From: Hymenobacter sp. YC55 | GTDB taxonomy: Bacteria > Bacteroidota > Bacteroidia > Cytophagales > Hymenobacteraceae | Direction of reading: 5' to 3' | DNA: 64,000 nt | Assembly: GCF_029433095.1 (NCBI RefSeq) | Contig: NZ_JARNTX010000003.1 | Span: 248,001 to 312,000, forward strand | Shown here: piece after piece, positions 1-9,151 of the stretch | Position numbering within the stretch: position 1 is the first letter of the stretch | How the letters are laid out: each line of letters starts with the position of its first letter | Position numbers and translations under genes: made by a program | Notes under the pieces: generated by a model | Told to the model about the DNA's origin: nothing | The model's database searches: none | The model's input: only the letters and a program-made list of their open reading frames with translations

Positions 1-1
1 T

Positions 2-907
2 TCAAAGACGCCGAAAAGCGGAGGGCGCGAGGCCGGTTTGCTTTTTAAAAAAGTAATTGAAATGCGCTGGCTCATCGAACCCGAGGCTGTAGCCCACCTC
101 AGCAATATTCCAATTTGTGTGGCGGAGCAGGCCTTTGGCTTCGCTGCTTAGGCGGGCAGCAATGTGGTCGGTGGTCGTTTTGCCGGTTGTGGCGCGCACG
201 CAGTAGTTAAGGTGGTTGACGTGCACGGCCAGCTGCCGGGCAAAGTCGCGGGCCGAGCGCAAGGCAAACCGCCGGGTGGGGGACTCAATGGGAAACTGCC
301 GTTCGAGCAACTCCAAGAACACGCCCGTTAGCCGCGATTTGGCGTCGGGGTGCTGGTAGGCGGTATCAACGGGCCGCAGCTTGAGCGCATAATGGATCAG
401 CTCGGCGGTGTAGTTGCGCAACAAGTCGTACTTGCGCAGGTAATCGGAATGAAGTTCGGTCAGCATTTTCTCGAACAAGGCGCTGACTTCTTCTTCCTGA
501 GAAGCTGTGAGAGGATAGGTTGGCAAGCTTCCGGGGCGAAAGAAAGGCTGCTCGGTGAGGTTTATTCCGGCCCGTCCGCGAAAGAACTCTTCGCGAAAAA
601 TGCAAAAAAAGCCGGTCGTCTCATCGGAGAGCAGTTGCCGGGTGTAGGGCACCTGCGGATTGAAAAACAGCAGGGTTGGGCCGGTGGCCTCCAGGCTTTG
701 ATTGGCGTAGTGGTAGGCACTGTGGCCACGGCGCAGGAGGGCGATTTTATAGAAGTCCCGGCGGCTAAACTGCACCGGCTCCGTGCTCAGCGTTAGCGAC
801 TCTTCCAGCCGAAACACGTTAACCTGCCCAAGGTCGGTTGGGCGGGTGTCCGGGGCTTTCTGGAATTGGTGCTGATAAAATTCGAATAGGCTTTCCAGCT
901 TTGGCAT
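2..907 (-). CDS. AraC-family transcriptional regulator
   Basis: A complete 301-residue protein (stop at 2-4, ATG at 905-907). The C-terminal third carries the two helix-turn-helix units of AraC regulators, with the typical second-motif signature IAEVGYSLGFDEPAHFNYFF followed by KKQTGLAPSAFRRL. The first 170 residues are a cupin-like sensing domain. It is a paralogue of the AraC gene at 54605-55513: both share a YHYANQ/YHYAHQ stretch and a similar length. A possible -7 element (TACTTTTG, minus strand) lies at 912-919, so close to the ATG that the transcript would be almost leaderless. The target is unknown because the neighbouring genes lie outside the window. Family assignment is firm; ligand and targets cannot be read. 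Confidence 0.93.
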   Translation of the reverse strand: MPKLESLFEFYQHQFQKAPDTRPTDLGQVNVFRLEESLTLSTEPVQFSRRDFYKIALLRRGHSAYHYANQSLEATGPTLLFFNPQVPYTRQLLSDETTGFFCIFREEFFRGRAGINLTEQPFFRPGSLPTYPLTASQEEEVSALFEKMLTELHSDYLRKYDLLRNYTAELIHYALKLRPVDTAYQHPDAKSRLTGVFLELLERQFPIESPTRRFALRSARDFARQLAVHVNHLNYCVRATTGKTTTDHIAARLSSEAKGLLRHTNWNIAEVGYSLGFDEPAHFNYFFKKQTGLAPSAFRRL

Positions 908-1209
908 AAAGCAAAAGTATAGAACACACTTTTACTCTTTTGTGGTTGATGGTCTGGTTAAGTTGCTTGTCTTCCGAAGTATAGCCGCTAAGCAAGCGCG
1001 CTGTGCTATGAGTGGCGCGCGGGTAATAATGCTTACTGTTTACAATTTCCAGCTAGTCAGCTTAACGAAGAGCCGAGGATTGTGGAGATAGTAGACCGAA
1101 CCAGCAGCTGGGTCACTAAATGCAAACAACCTTGCAAGCCCGACCAACAATGCTTGCCACTTAGTTGGAACAGCGCGGCCATAGCTGGACAGGCAAGGGA
1201 GCGTAATGC
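908..1209. other. Intergenic region, about 300 bp
   Basis: No gene seen. Apart from the possible AraC -7 box at 912-919 (minus strand) I see no convincing hairpin, repeat or RNA gene. Confidence 0.4.
912..919 (-). promoter_or_regulatory. Possible -7 box for the AraC gene at 2-907
   Basis: Minus-strand TACTTTTG matches the Bacteroidota -7 consensus TAnnTTTG, 5 bases before the start codon. No clear -33 TTG is present, so this is weak. Confidence 0.3.
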
Positions 1210-3102
1210 TTAAAAGGATGCAACGAGTTTTCCTAAGTGCCGCACGGTTTCCTCCCCGTAGCCATGGGCCCGCAACTCATTAAACACAGCAGCAGAAAGT
1301 ATTATTTCCCCAATCAGAAACTTGTTTTCTTCTGTGGTTTGCTCGGAAGCCAACGTCAAATTCGTCCACCCAGAAAGACGGCATCCGGGATGAGCGGTGC
1401 GCTGGAGCATGGCGTTCAGGTTTTGAATGGCTTTGTGATAATGACTGATTAAGTGCTCCAGCATCAGGGCTAGCGTTGAACGCTGATCTTCTGCGGGCAG
1501 CGGTTGTTGCTGATTCAATGCGTACAACAACCGGAATGCTTCGCGCATCTGCTCCAGCGACCACCATGCCGAGGACCAAAGCTGATTGGTTACTCGGCCC
1601 TCCGTGTACCAAGTGCCTACCACTTCACAGAAGGGGCGCACCGAGAGAATGGTGGAACCGGCGTAGCCAGTGTACGCCCAAACGGTGGAAGCGTCTAGGG
1701 GCTTGTCGGCTATTAGACCAGGCCACTGGCAGCGGTGCCGCTCACTCTGTAGACGTGCCAACCAAGCCTCGGCCTGCGCGGGATTGTTGGGGACGGGCAG
1801 TAGCTGCAGTGCAATTAGGCTATACTGCGCGAAAATCAAGGACGCGTGGGTTTGCTGTTGCTTGTCCGCCGTGCGGGCCAACTGATCCAGCCCGTCCATC
1901 AACCCGGCCAACACGGTGTGGCGCATCGTTCGCCGGTCTGTAGGTGACCCCGGGAGTTGATCGAGGGTGGCGCGCACAATTCGCATGGTCGCCCGCCGCG
2001 CATAGATGTCCTCGAGACGGTGAGGAGCCCCGTAAATTTCGGCAAACAGCGTCAGAAGCCCCCCAAGGGGGTAGGGTTGCCCATCCAAGCGCTCACGCAG
2101 CCGCTGCTGCGGGCGGTAGCTGCCTAGCAGCCGGGGCAAGAGCCCACTCCATTCCGGCTCGTGCAAGTCGCCCCGGATCAGAGCCGCCAAGATCTGAGGC
2201 AGCTCACGCGTGGGCTCACAAGTGGCCACCTGCTTCAGCCAAGAAGTTAAATCAAGTTGGGCCGCGAACAGCGTTAACGAAGCCAGCAGCAGATCCCAGT
2301 CGGCGGGTGTGGTAACAGGTGCGGCAGGCGCGGTAAACACGAGTCGCGGCTCCGACCCATCGAACCCGAGCGAACTGCCGTAAGCGGCGAGCACAGGTTC
2401 TACATCGAAGAGTTGGGGCCGGGGTGGGGGAACAACCGGCACCGGTTCGGGAAACAGCTGGGCCACTAGGCGCTGCGTAAAGCCGGGGTATCGGGGCTCA
2501 AGAACTTGGTAGGCTTTGTGGGCGTAGCCGGCCACTAGAACGCGCAGAGGTTCCCCACGCAGGTCAGCGAACTGACCAGCCGCTAACTCCGGGGCAAAGG
2601 CCTCGAACTCGAGGTGCTCCGCATCACAGATCATCCAGTTACCTAGATGGTAGTTCATCCTGATATCGTTCAGGAAGCCTGGGTGCACTAGCACCCGTAC
2701 CCAATTGGTAACGGCTAATAGCTCGCCGGCAAGGAACCCGGTGTCCAGATCGGAAGGAATGTCGAGTTCCCCGAGAGTAGGACGGGGGGAAACGTCGCCG
2801 ATTGGTTCTGTAGGAACTTCGCCTCTTTCTTTGGCAGCCGGTTGCTGTCGGTACAGGCGAGGGCCCTGCGCGTAGTGTTTCTCACTTAGGGAAAGCTCGA
2901 CAGCAGAGCCTTCTTCTTCAACGGTTCCGACTAGGTTTACCTGCCGGCCGCCGTCGCTATCAACCGTAATTTGAGATACGGAAACAACGGAAAATTTACA
3001 GACGCCTCTTAGTGAATCGTCGGTCTGCAGTAGCTTCTCGCCGGGCCGAAGTTGGCTTACTTGCTCGAATGTGAGCTGTTTACCGCTTCCTCTCTGCATC
3101 AT
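1210..3102 (-). CDS. Hypothetical protein, 630 aa
   Basis: A long open frame starting with two in-frame ATGs (3097-3102). I do not recognise a family. Residues about 1-85 look like a small beta-rich domain (alternating hydrophobic strands with a VNLVGTVEEEGSAVELSL stretch). Residues 90-115 are a linker rich in Pro, Glu and Ser. Residues 120-210 form a mixed domain, 215-230 are proline-rich (PVPVVPPPRPQ), and about 240-630 are mostly helical with many Leu, Trp and Gln. There is no signal peptide or membrane segment, so it is probably cytoplasmic. It stands alone: the neighbour to the right is divergent and the gap to the AraC gene is about 300 bp. Codon use looks like that of its neighbours. 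That the gene is real is likely; function unknown. Confidence 0.75.
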   Translation of the reverse strand: MMQRGSGKQLTFEQVSQLRPGEKLLQTDDSLRGVCKFSVVSVSQITVDSDGGRQVNLVGTVEEEGSAVELSLSEKHYAQGPRLYRQQPAAKERGEVPTEPIGDVSPRPTLGELDIPSDLDTGFLAGELLAVTNWVRVLVHPGFLNDIRMNYHLGNWMICDAEHLEFEAFAPELAAGQFADLRGEPLRVLVAGYAHKAYQVLEPRYPGFTQRLVAQLFPEPVPVVPPPRPQLFDVEPVLAAYGSSLGFDGSEPRLVFTAPAAPVTTPADWDLLLASLTLFAAQLDLTSWLKQVATCEPTRELPQILAALIRGDLHEPEWSGLLPRLLGSYRPQQRLRERLDGQPYPLGGLLTLFAEIYGAPHRLEDIYARRATMRIVRATLDQLPGSPTDRRTMRHTVLAGLMDGLDQLARTADKQQQTHASLIFAQYSLIALQLLPVPNNPAQAEAWLARLQSERHRCQWPGLIADKPLDASTVWAYTGYAGSTILSVRPFCEVVGTWYTEGRVTNQLWSSAWWSLEQMREAFRLLYALNQQQPLPAEDQRSTLALMLEHLISHYHKAIQNLNAMLQRTAHPGCRLSGWTNLTLASEQTTEENKFLIGEIILSAAVFNELRAHGYGEETVRHLGKLVASF

Positions 3103-3556
3103 AGCTGTTCGTGTATAGACTTTAGGGCCTTCTCCTAACGAGCAGAGTAGTCATATTTCCACCTGTTTCACCCGGCTATCTGCTAGTACCTGAAGGAACA
3201 TAAGCACCCTAAGCAGTGGGGAATTGCAAGAAAGCAACCCTCCCAAGGTTCACTTTCCAGTGCGGACAAGCATCCGTGGCAGCACTGAATTCATCTGCGA
3301 GTATTTAGGAAGGCGAACATGCCAGGCGCCCTCACTCTTGCGGTTTTAGTTATGTCGCAGGTCCTTGTAGTGATTTGGCGAAAGTGGAAAGCCGCTTTTG
3401 TCAGGCGGTTAAGGACCGGTTATGCACTCAACCGTTGTCGGTTACCTCCCGAATGCTTACCCGTTGGTAACAATTTCTTCACGGGGCTTGCGTGGCGTCT
3501 ATTGTTCCGGTTACGTTGGAGAAGCTACTGCTTGTTTCCTTGGGTGGTTGTCGTGT
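3103..3556. promoter_or_regulatory. Divergent intergenic region with 11-bp-spaced Pho-box-like repeats
   Basis: Between the 630-aa hypothetical gene and the Na/Pi carrier. Near the carrier there are GCTTACC at 3455, GGTAACA at 3466 and CTTCACG at 3477, exactly 11 bases apart. Additional similar units are GGTTATG at 3418, GGTTACC at 3440 (22 apart) and GGTTACG at 3509. The pattern matches the repeats in front of the phosphatase genes, but no good -7 box lies 9 bases downstream, so it is a weaker case than those. Confidence 0.4.
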
Positions 3557-4537
3557 ATGGGCTCTTCTATTCTTTCCATTAGCTTGCTGGCAGTTAGCGG
3601 GTTAGTGCTATTTCTGTACGCCGTGAGTCGGCTCGCCTTGGCGTTGCGCCAGGTGGCCGGCGACCGGGTAAAGAACGTGCTGGACCGCTTCACCAAAACC
3701 GTCCCGCTGGCCATCCTTACCGGCACGGTGGTTACCACCCTGCTGGATTCTTCCTCGGTGGTCATCATTCTGGCTATTGCGCTGGTTAGTGCCGGGGCGC
3801 TGCCGTTTCGCAACTCGCTAGGCGTGGTACTAGGAGCCAATATCGGCACCACAATTTCCAGCCAGCTGTTCGCCTTCGATCTGGGGCAGTACGCGGTGGT
3901 AGCCATGCTGCCGGGGTTGCTGTTGTTGTCGCTCAGCAAAAAGCGCCGGGGCCGTACGATCGGGCGGGCTCTGTTTTGTTTCGGTTTGCTGTTTTTTAGC
4001 TTGTTTCTGATTGGGGAGGCCGCCGCTCCGCTCAAAGACTACAAAGGCGTGCAGGACTGGCTGCTGAAGCTGGAAAACCCGGTGCGTGGCGCCGGCGCCG
4101 GTGCCCTGCTGACGTTGTTGATTCAGTCGTCGTCGGCCACTTTGGGAATGGTTATCAAGCTGGCGGACAAGGGGCTGCTCTCGCTGCCCGCTGGCATTGC
4201 CGTGATGCTAGGCGCCGAGCTGGGCACCTGCTCGGATACGCTGCTGGCAACTGTGGGCCGGGGGCGGCCAGCGCTTCGCACGGGCCTGTTTCACCTTGGC
4301 TTCAACGTGCTGTCCATCACGCTGGGTCTGCTGCTCATTAGTCCTTTTACGGCGCTGGTGCTGCGCCTGGCCGGCCACGCCGATGTAGCCCGCCAGATTG
4401 CCCACGCCCACGTGCTGTTCAACGTGGCGGGGGTGCTGCTATTTGCCCCGCTGCTGCCGCTGTGCCAGCGCCTGCTCGAAGCCTGGCTGCCCGACCAGCC
4501 GCAAACTGCCCCGGCACTAAAGCCCCAACTAACTTGA
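3557..4537 (+). CDS. Na/Pi cotransporter family protein (PNaS)
   Basis: Inner-membrane carrier of the phosphate:sodium symporter family (NptA/YjbB type). The two inverted halves carry the hallmark serine motifs: TTLLDSSSVVIILAIALV in the first half (about residues 55-72) and LIQSSSATLGMVIKLADKG in the second, each followed by a glycine-rich ALGANIG/MLGAELG-like segment (VLGANIGTT, MLGAELGTC). About eight hydrophobic segments are visible. The frame is open from 3422, but the first 45 codons look non-coding and contain 11-bp repeats resembling a Pho box, so I place the start at the ATG at 3557 (326 aa, starting MGSSILSISLL). It lacks the C-terminal PhoU-like domain of longer members. It faces the phosphatase operon tail to tail and likely takes up phosphate released by it. 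Confidence 0.88.
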   Translation: MGSSILSISLLAVSGLVLFLYAVSRLALALRQVAGDRVKNVLDRFTKTVPLAILTGTVVTTLLDSSSVVIILAIALVSAGALPFRNSLGVVLGANIGTTISSQLFAFDLGQYAVVAMLPGLLLLSLSKKRRGRTIGRALFCFGLLFFSLFLIGEAAAPLKDYKGVQDWLLKLENPVRGAGAGALLTLLIQSSSATLGMVIKLADKGLLSLPAGIAVMLGAELGTCSDTLLATVGRGRPALRTGLFHLGFNVLSITLGLLLISPFTALVLRLAGHADVARQIAHAHVLFNVAGVLLFAPLLPLCQRLLEAWLPDQPQTAPALKPQLT

Positions 4538-4560
4538 ATTGGATTGAGCAGATGCATGAT

Positions 4561-6423
4561 TCACTTGCGTTTGCCGCTGGCCAGTAACGCCATTTTTCCG
4601 TCGCTGCTGCTCACCAGCACGCCGCGCCGGCCCAATACGCGCGGCGTATTAACCATGTCGGAGCCTAACGCATAGACCCACCGCACTCGTTGAGTAGGTA
4701 AGTCTACGGCGTATACTTTGCCGAAGGTGGTGCCGAAAAAAGCCAGCTTGCCCATGAACACCGGCATAGAGGCGGAAAAATCTTCCCCGAATCCGGCATC
4801 GAGTTGCAGATAGGGCTGGGGCAGCTGGCCGGGTCTGGTTTGCCAGGCCACCACACTGTCGCGCATGGTTTTACTTAAAAGGATTTTGCCCGATAAGTCG
4901 CCGCCCAATGATTCGCGCACCCGCCAGCGCTGGTCTTCCACTACGGGCTGCCCGGTGTGCAGCGCCAAGCCGTGCAGCTTTTCGTCGGGCGCCACCACGT
5001 ACACCACGCCGTGCTGCACCACGGGCGTGCACATGGCCGGCGAGTAGTAGACGCTGCGCTGGTCGTTGCGCCACTGCCAGGCCAGGGTGCCGTCGGCGGC
5101 GTTGAGGGCGTAAAGCGTTTGGCCCCAAGTTCCGAACACCACCTTGCCCTCGGCCAGGGTCGGCGTGCCGGGCGGAAACCCCGCCAGATGGGTGTACGCC
5201 CACCGCACTCGGCCCGTAGCCAAGTCCAGGGCTCGGAACGTACGGTCACTGCTGCCAATGTATACCACCCCCCGTTCGATGAGCGGGGAGGCCAGTACCG
5301 GGCCCCCGGTTTTCACTTGCCACAAAACGCGCCCGGTGCGGGTGTGCAGGCAGTAGATGCTGCTATCGGCCGAGCCGAATACCACGCGGCGGCCAGCTAC
5401 GGCGGGTGAGGAGTAAAGCGGTTGGCGGCTGCGGAAGGTCCATTTCACTCGCCCATCACGCAGCGCCAAAGCCTGGAACTCACCGAGCAAATCACCCACC
5501 AGCGCCGTGTGGCGCCACAGGGCTGGCGTCGCTACGATGTTGCCGCGGCCTTGCTGCTGCCAAACAACTTGGCCGGCCGGGTAGGGGGTGGCTGTCGGAA
5601 GGGTTTTGGCAACCAGCGTATCAACAACGGGCGGACGGCCAGCTGCCAACCGCGCCCAGGGGGCGGTGGCCGGCTGGCCGGGGCGCACCATCCGCAACGC
5701 CACCGAATCAGCGCTGACGGTGACCGTGGTGTAAGCCACGGTGCCTTCGCGGCGTTGGGCGGTGCGGGTCATGATGCCGGGTAGTCCGCCGAAGTTGAAC
5801 ACCTGGTTGACGTGGCCGTGGCCGCAGAAAACGGATTGGGTCCGGAACCGGTGCAGGGCGCTGATAACGGCGGCCGAGTTGCTTAGCTGGTCGTTGAGAG
5901 GATAATGAGTGAAAAAGAGCACCGGCTGGGTGGCCGGGGTTGCGCGGGCCAAACTGTCGAGCCACCGCAGCTGCTCTTGCGGCACGTAGCCGCGGCTCAT
6001 GCGGCCGTAGGGTCCCGTACTCACGCCCACGCACCGCACGCCCTGGATATCGGCCACAAATTTCTGGTCGCGCCAAAGCTTGCTGAATTGCAGACCTCCG
6101 CTTTCCGACCAGCCCGTGTCGTGGTTGCCCGGTAGGCAGTAATACGGTTTGTTTAGTTGGTCGAGCAACTGCTTGGCTTGCTGTAGTTGCGGGGTGGTGC
6201 CGAAGTCGGTTACGTCGCCCGTCACCACCACGAAGGATAGGTGAGGATTGCGGTTGATGTCGGCCACGATGGTAGACAGGCCGGTGTCGTTGCCGGGCTT
6301 GCCGATGTGGGTGTCGGTAATAAGGGCGAAACGCAGGGTGTCGAACCGGGTTGGTTGACCTGCCACCGCCCACGGAAGCAGCCCGGCAACCACGAGGGCC
6401 AGAAATAAACGCAGGCGTACCAT
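4561..6423 (-). CDS. Metallophosphoesterase fused to a PQQ-like beta-propeller
   Basis: Exported enzyme of 620 residues starting at ATG 6421-6423 (a TTG two codons earlier is less likely). A signal peptide ends at about residue 22 (LLPWAVAGQ). Residues about 30-245 are a calcineurin-like phosphoesterase with all metal motifs: DTHIG, GDVTDFG, GNHDTGW, FFTHYPL and CGHGHVNQ. Residues about 290-615 are PQQ-type propeller blades (repeats such as ALRDGRVKWTFRSRQPLYSS, DLATGRVRWAYTHL, ALNAADGTLAWQWR). It is the last gene of the leftward sigma-FecR-SusCD-phosphatase run, 92 bp after the preceding gene; a hairpin with a T-run lies in that gap, so it may be partly uncoupled. The propeller probably serves as a binding or scaffold domain. 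Substrate unknown; periplasmic phosphoester hydrolysis is the inferred role. Confidence 0.9.
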   Translation of the reverse strand: MVRLRLFLALVVAGLLPWAVAGQPTRFDTLRFALITDTHIGKPGNDTGLSTIVADINRNPHLSFVVVTGDVTDFGTTPQLQQAKQLLDQLNKPYYCLPGNHDTGWSESGGLQFSKLWRDQKFVADIQGVRCVGVSTGPYGRMSRGYVPQEQLRWLDSLARATPATQPVLFFTHYPLNDQLSNSAAVISALHRFRTQSVFCGHGHVNQVFNFGGLPGIMTRTAQRREGTVAYTTVTVSADSVALRMVRPGQPATAPWARLAAGRPPVVDTLVAKTLPTATPYPAGQVVWQQQGRGNIVATPALWRHTALVGDLLGEFQALALRDGRVKWTFRSRQPLYSSPAVAGRRVVFGSADSSIYCLHTRTGRVLWQVKTGGPVLASPLIERGVVYIGSSDRTFRALDLATGRVRWAYTHLAGFPPGTPTLAEGKVVFGTWGQTLYALNAADGTLAWQWRNDQRSVYYSPAMCTPVVQHGVVYVVAPDEKLHGLALHTGQPVVEDQRWRVRESLGGDLSGKILLSKTMRDSVVAWQTRPGQLPQPYLQLDAGFGEDFSASMPVFMGKLAFFGTTFGKVYAVDLPTQRVRWVYALGSDMVNTPRVLGRRGVLVSSSDGKMALLASGKRK

Positions 6424-6439
6424 AGTCAACGGTCATAAA

Positions 6440-6471
6440 AAGACGGGCCCCGACTGCCAGGAACCCGTCTT
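6440..6471 (-). terminator. Hairpin with T-run between two phosphatase genes
   Basis: An 8-bp stem (AAGACGGG / CCCGTCTT) with a 16-base loop, followed on the minus strand by a T-run (TTTTT across the stem end). It lies 45 bp after the stop of the gene at 6516-7346 and 17 bp before the next start, so it may terminate or attenuate transcription within the operon. Confidence 0.5.
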
Positions 6472-6515
6472 CAGAGTAAATATTAAAATCAGTCAGTCCC
6501 GAATCCTGTGAGGTG

Positions 6516-7346
6516 CTAGTTGGTGGTTACGCTCAACTCGGCCACCACGGGGCGGTGGTCGGAGGCGTAAGTTTCGGCTACCACCTGGTGGCTTACCACC
6601 CGGAAACGGTCGGTGGGCGCGAAGGTGATAAAGTCAATGGCCTTGGTGGGCGTTACCACCGGAATAGTGGGCGCGCAGGGCTGGCAGGTGCGCTTGAAAC
6701 GGCTATCGAGCTGCTGCACCACCGGCGAATCCGCCTCGGCATTGAAGTCGCCCGCTAGCAGGAAGGGCAACGTTTCGGTGGCAGCCAGCCGCACAATTTC
6801 GGCGGCTTGCAACTGGCGGTTTACATCGGGGCGCTGGGCGTCGAGGTGGGTGCAGCCGAGGCGCACCTGCTGGCCCGAAGGCAGCGTGATGGTGGCCACG
6901 GCCAATATACGCGGCTCGCCGTTGGTGCCAGCCTGGGTGGGCAGGCGGTGCACCAGCGTGTCGCGCAGCGGGTAGCGCGAGAGCAGGGCCACGCCGTAGG
7001 CGCCACCGTCGTGAGGAATGGCCCGGCCGAAGTAGCCGTGCATTTGCAGCTGGGTTGCTAGCTCGCGGGCTTGGTGCAAGTCGGCGCCCGAGCGGCCGGT
7101 GTACACGTCGATTTCCTGGAGCATCACCACGTCGGGGCGCTGCTCTCGAATGGTGCGCACGATGGCCGGCACGTCGATTACGCCGGGCCGGCTAGGCGGG
7201 CTGCAATGGTGCACGTTGTAGCTCATCACCCGGAGCGTGGTAGCTGGGGCGGCAGGAGTGGCCTCGCTGGTAGCCGGCGCCGGGTCGGCGGGTTTGGCGG
7301 TGCTGCACGCCAGCAGCAAAGGCAGCAGAAAAAAGCAGTAGTTCAT
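6516..7346 (-). CDS. Endonuclease/exonuclease/phosphatase family lipoprotein
   Basis: A 276-residue lipoprotein: signal peptide with lipobox LLLAC (Cys14), a low-complexity Ala/Pro/Thr linker, then one EEP (DNase I-like) fold. The catalytic motifs are all visible: RVMSYNVHHC (Asn), VVMLQEIDVYTGR (metal-binding Glu), CTHLDAQ, GDFNAEADSP (Asp/Asn) and SDHRPVVAE (Asp/His). Members cut phosphodiesters or phosphomonoesters, for example nucleic acids or inositol phosphates. It starts 9 bp after the SusD stop, so it is translated with SusD and probably acts at the cell surface or in the periplasm on what SusCD captures. Which phosphoester is cut cannot be told. Confidence 0.92.
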   Translation of the reverse strand: MNYCFFLLPLLLACSTAKPADPAPATSEATPAAPATTLRVMSYNVHHCSPPSRPGVIDVPAIVRTIREQRPDVVMLQEIDVYTGRSGADLHQARELATQLQMHGYFGRAIPHDGGAYGVALLSRYPLRDTLVHRLPTQAGTNGEPRILAVATITLPSGQQVRLGCTHLDAQRPDVNRQLQAAEIVRLAATETLPFLLAGDFNAEADSPVVQQLDSRFKRTCQPCAPTIPVVTPTKAIDFITFAPTDRFRVVSHQVVAETYASDHRPVVAELSVTTN

Positions 7347-7355
7347 AGCAGTAGG

Positions 7356-9011
7356 TTACCAGCCAGGATTCTGGCCGAGGTTGAAGTTGCGCTCTAGTTG
7401 CACCAGCGGAACCGGCCAGAGGTAGTTGCGCGCCGGTGCAAACGAGCGGTTGCGGTACACCAGCAGAAAGCCGTTGGCATCGGTGGGCAGCCCGGCCACG
7501 TCGGCGGGGGCGTACGCCCAGGATTTCTTCATGCCCTTCACGTCCTCGGCCAGCAAGCTGCCTTGCTGCCAGCGCAGTATATCGAAGTAGCGCTGCCCTT
7601 CCAGGGCCAGCTCCACCCGCCGCTCGCGCCGGATTTCGGTGCGCACATCCAAGTTGCGGCTGGCTAGCTCGGTCAGCACCATGGTGCGCATGCCCACGCG
7701 CTGGCGCAGGCGGTTGATGGTTAAATCCACATCGGCCTGCGTGAGCTTGCCTTGCTCGAAACGGGATTCGGCGTACGTAAGCAGCACTTCCGCCAGCCGA
7801 ATCAGGTGAATGTCGTTGGCGTCGCGGCTGACCTGGGCCACCGTGCTTGGCTCCACGTACTTGGTGAAGTAGTAGCCGGTGATGGTCACGGAGCCGCGCC
7901 GGTCGGAGCGAAACTTGGGCGTGGTATAAATGGCCGGGTTGGTGTTGGTCGGGTTGCCGTCGAAGCGCCCGCCCCAGGCGGCGCCGGGCTGCAACACCGT
8001 TTGCACCAGCCGCGGGTCGCGGTTCAAAAACACGTCGGCGTAGCTGTTGTCGCGGTAGAGCGGCGACTGGCTGATGGGCAACCCGTCGGTGCACAGGTAG
8101 CTGTCCACCAACGACTTGGTGGGGTTCCAGCGGGCGTTTTGGTCGGGCACCTGAATCTCGCGACTCAGGTTGTGCATCGATATATCGGCCAGGTGCGGGC
8201 GGGCCAGAATGGTTTCGCGGTTGGTGCCGCCGGCTAGCTTGCCGGCGTAAGTGAACAGGTTGCGGTAGGCGTTGGTGGTTCCGCCGGTGGTGTAGAGCTG
8301 ATACACGTTCAGGTCCATCACGGCTTTGGCGGCCGCTTCGGCCACGTCGTAGCGCTTTTCCTGCAAGGCAATCCGGGCTTTGAGGGCCAGCGCCGCGCCC
8401 TTGCTGATGCGGCCCAGGTTGGTGCCCGTCGGAATGGCAGCGGGCAGGTTGGCAGCCGCTTCGTCTAGCTCTTGCAGCATGAAGTTGACCACTTCGGCGC
8501 GCGGGGTGCGGGTGCCGTACACGGCCGGGTCGCTTATTTCCAGCGGCGCAGTTATTAGCTGCACGTCCCCGAAAAACGCGGTGAGGTAGCTGTACAGGTA
8601 GGCCCGGATTACGCGCACCTCGGCGGCCAGGGCTTCCTTGCGGGCGGGGTCGGCCACCTGCGCGCGCTGGTAGTTGGCCAGAAACGCGTTGCAGCGCCGA
8701 ATGCCGTCGTAGTCCGTCGTCCACTCGGTGTTGATTTCGCTTACGTCGTTGCTAAAATTGCCGCTAGCAATGCGTTGGTAGCCAGTCACGGACGGCCAGA
8801 GCGTGTTGTCGCCCAGGTTTTCCATGTCCACGGTGTTTTTGGCTTTCAAAAAAGCATAGCAGCCGTTGGCGGCCAGCCGCAGTTGGTCTTCGTTTTCCCA
8901 GAAGGTTTCATCTACCAGCGCTTCCAGGGGCACGCGGTCCAGGTAGTCTTTTTCGCACGCGCTGGTAAGCAGCGTTAGCCCCAGCAGGCCGCAGAAAAGG
9001 GAACGTTTCAT
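7356..9011 (-). CDS. RagB/SusD family nutrient-binding outer-membrane lipoprotein
   Basis: The surface lid protein of a SusCD uptake complex, 551 residues. I choose the ATG at 9009-9011 because it gives a clean signal peptide and lipobox (LLTSAC, Cys about residue 19) followed by the SusD N-terminal pattern EKDYLDRVPLEALVDETFW. Helical TPR-like regions follow (for example GAALALKARIALQEKRYDVA), and the C-terminus has the usual FDILRW and LWPVPLVQLERNFNL end. The cognate SusC is immediately upstream (140 bp) and an EEP phosphatase starts 9 bp downstream. No glycoside hydrolase lies nearby, so the cargo is more likely a phosphorylated compound than a polysaccharide; this is inference from neighbours. 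Confidence 0.96.
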   Translation of the reverse strand: MKRSLFCGLLGLTLLTSACEKDYLDRVPLEALVDETFWENEDQLRLAANGCYAFLKAKNTVDMENLGDNTLWPSVTGYQRIASGNFSNDVSEINTEWTTDYDGIRRCNAFLANYQRAQVADPARKEALAAEVRVIRAYLYSYLTAFFGDVQLITAPLEISDPAVYGTRTPRAEVVNFMLQELDEAAANLPAAIPTGTNLGRISKGAALALKARIALQEKRYDVAEAAAKAVMDLNVYQLYTTGGTTNAYRNLFTYAGKLAGGTNRETILARPHLADISMHNLSREIQVPDQNARWNPTKSLVDSYLCTDGLPISQSPLYRDNSYADVFLNRDPRLVQTVLQPGAAWGGRFDGNPTNTNPAIYTTPKFRSDRRGSVTITGYYFTKYVEPSTVAQVSRDANDIHLIRLAEVLLTYAESRFEQGKLTQADVDLTINRLRQRVGMRTMVLTELASRNLDVRTEIRRERRVELALEGQRYFDILRWQQGSLLAEDVKGMKKSWAYAPADVAGLPTDANGFLLVYRNRSFAPARNYLWPVPLVQLERNFNLGQNPGW

Positions 9012-9151
9012 CTTATGCTTGTTGATTGCGGATGGGTGATAGTTGAGGGATAGTTGTTGGGTGCTGATTCGTAGCAATTGCTTGGTATGGACTGGTATAG
9101 TTTTTCACAGCCAACCATCGGCAATCAACCCGCAACACCTATCCGTCAACT

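Noticed and set aside
3422..3556. N-terminal extension of the Na/Pi carrier from ATG 3422
   Set aside because: The extra 45 residues match no part of the family and the DNA holds 11-bp repeats that look regulatory.
7192..8724. A 510-codon minus-strand frame overlapping SusD and the EEP gene
   Set aside because: Same strand but other frame than SusD; protein is Arg/Gln/Pro-rich noise and the SusD frame has clear homology.
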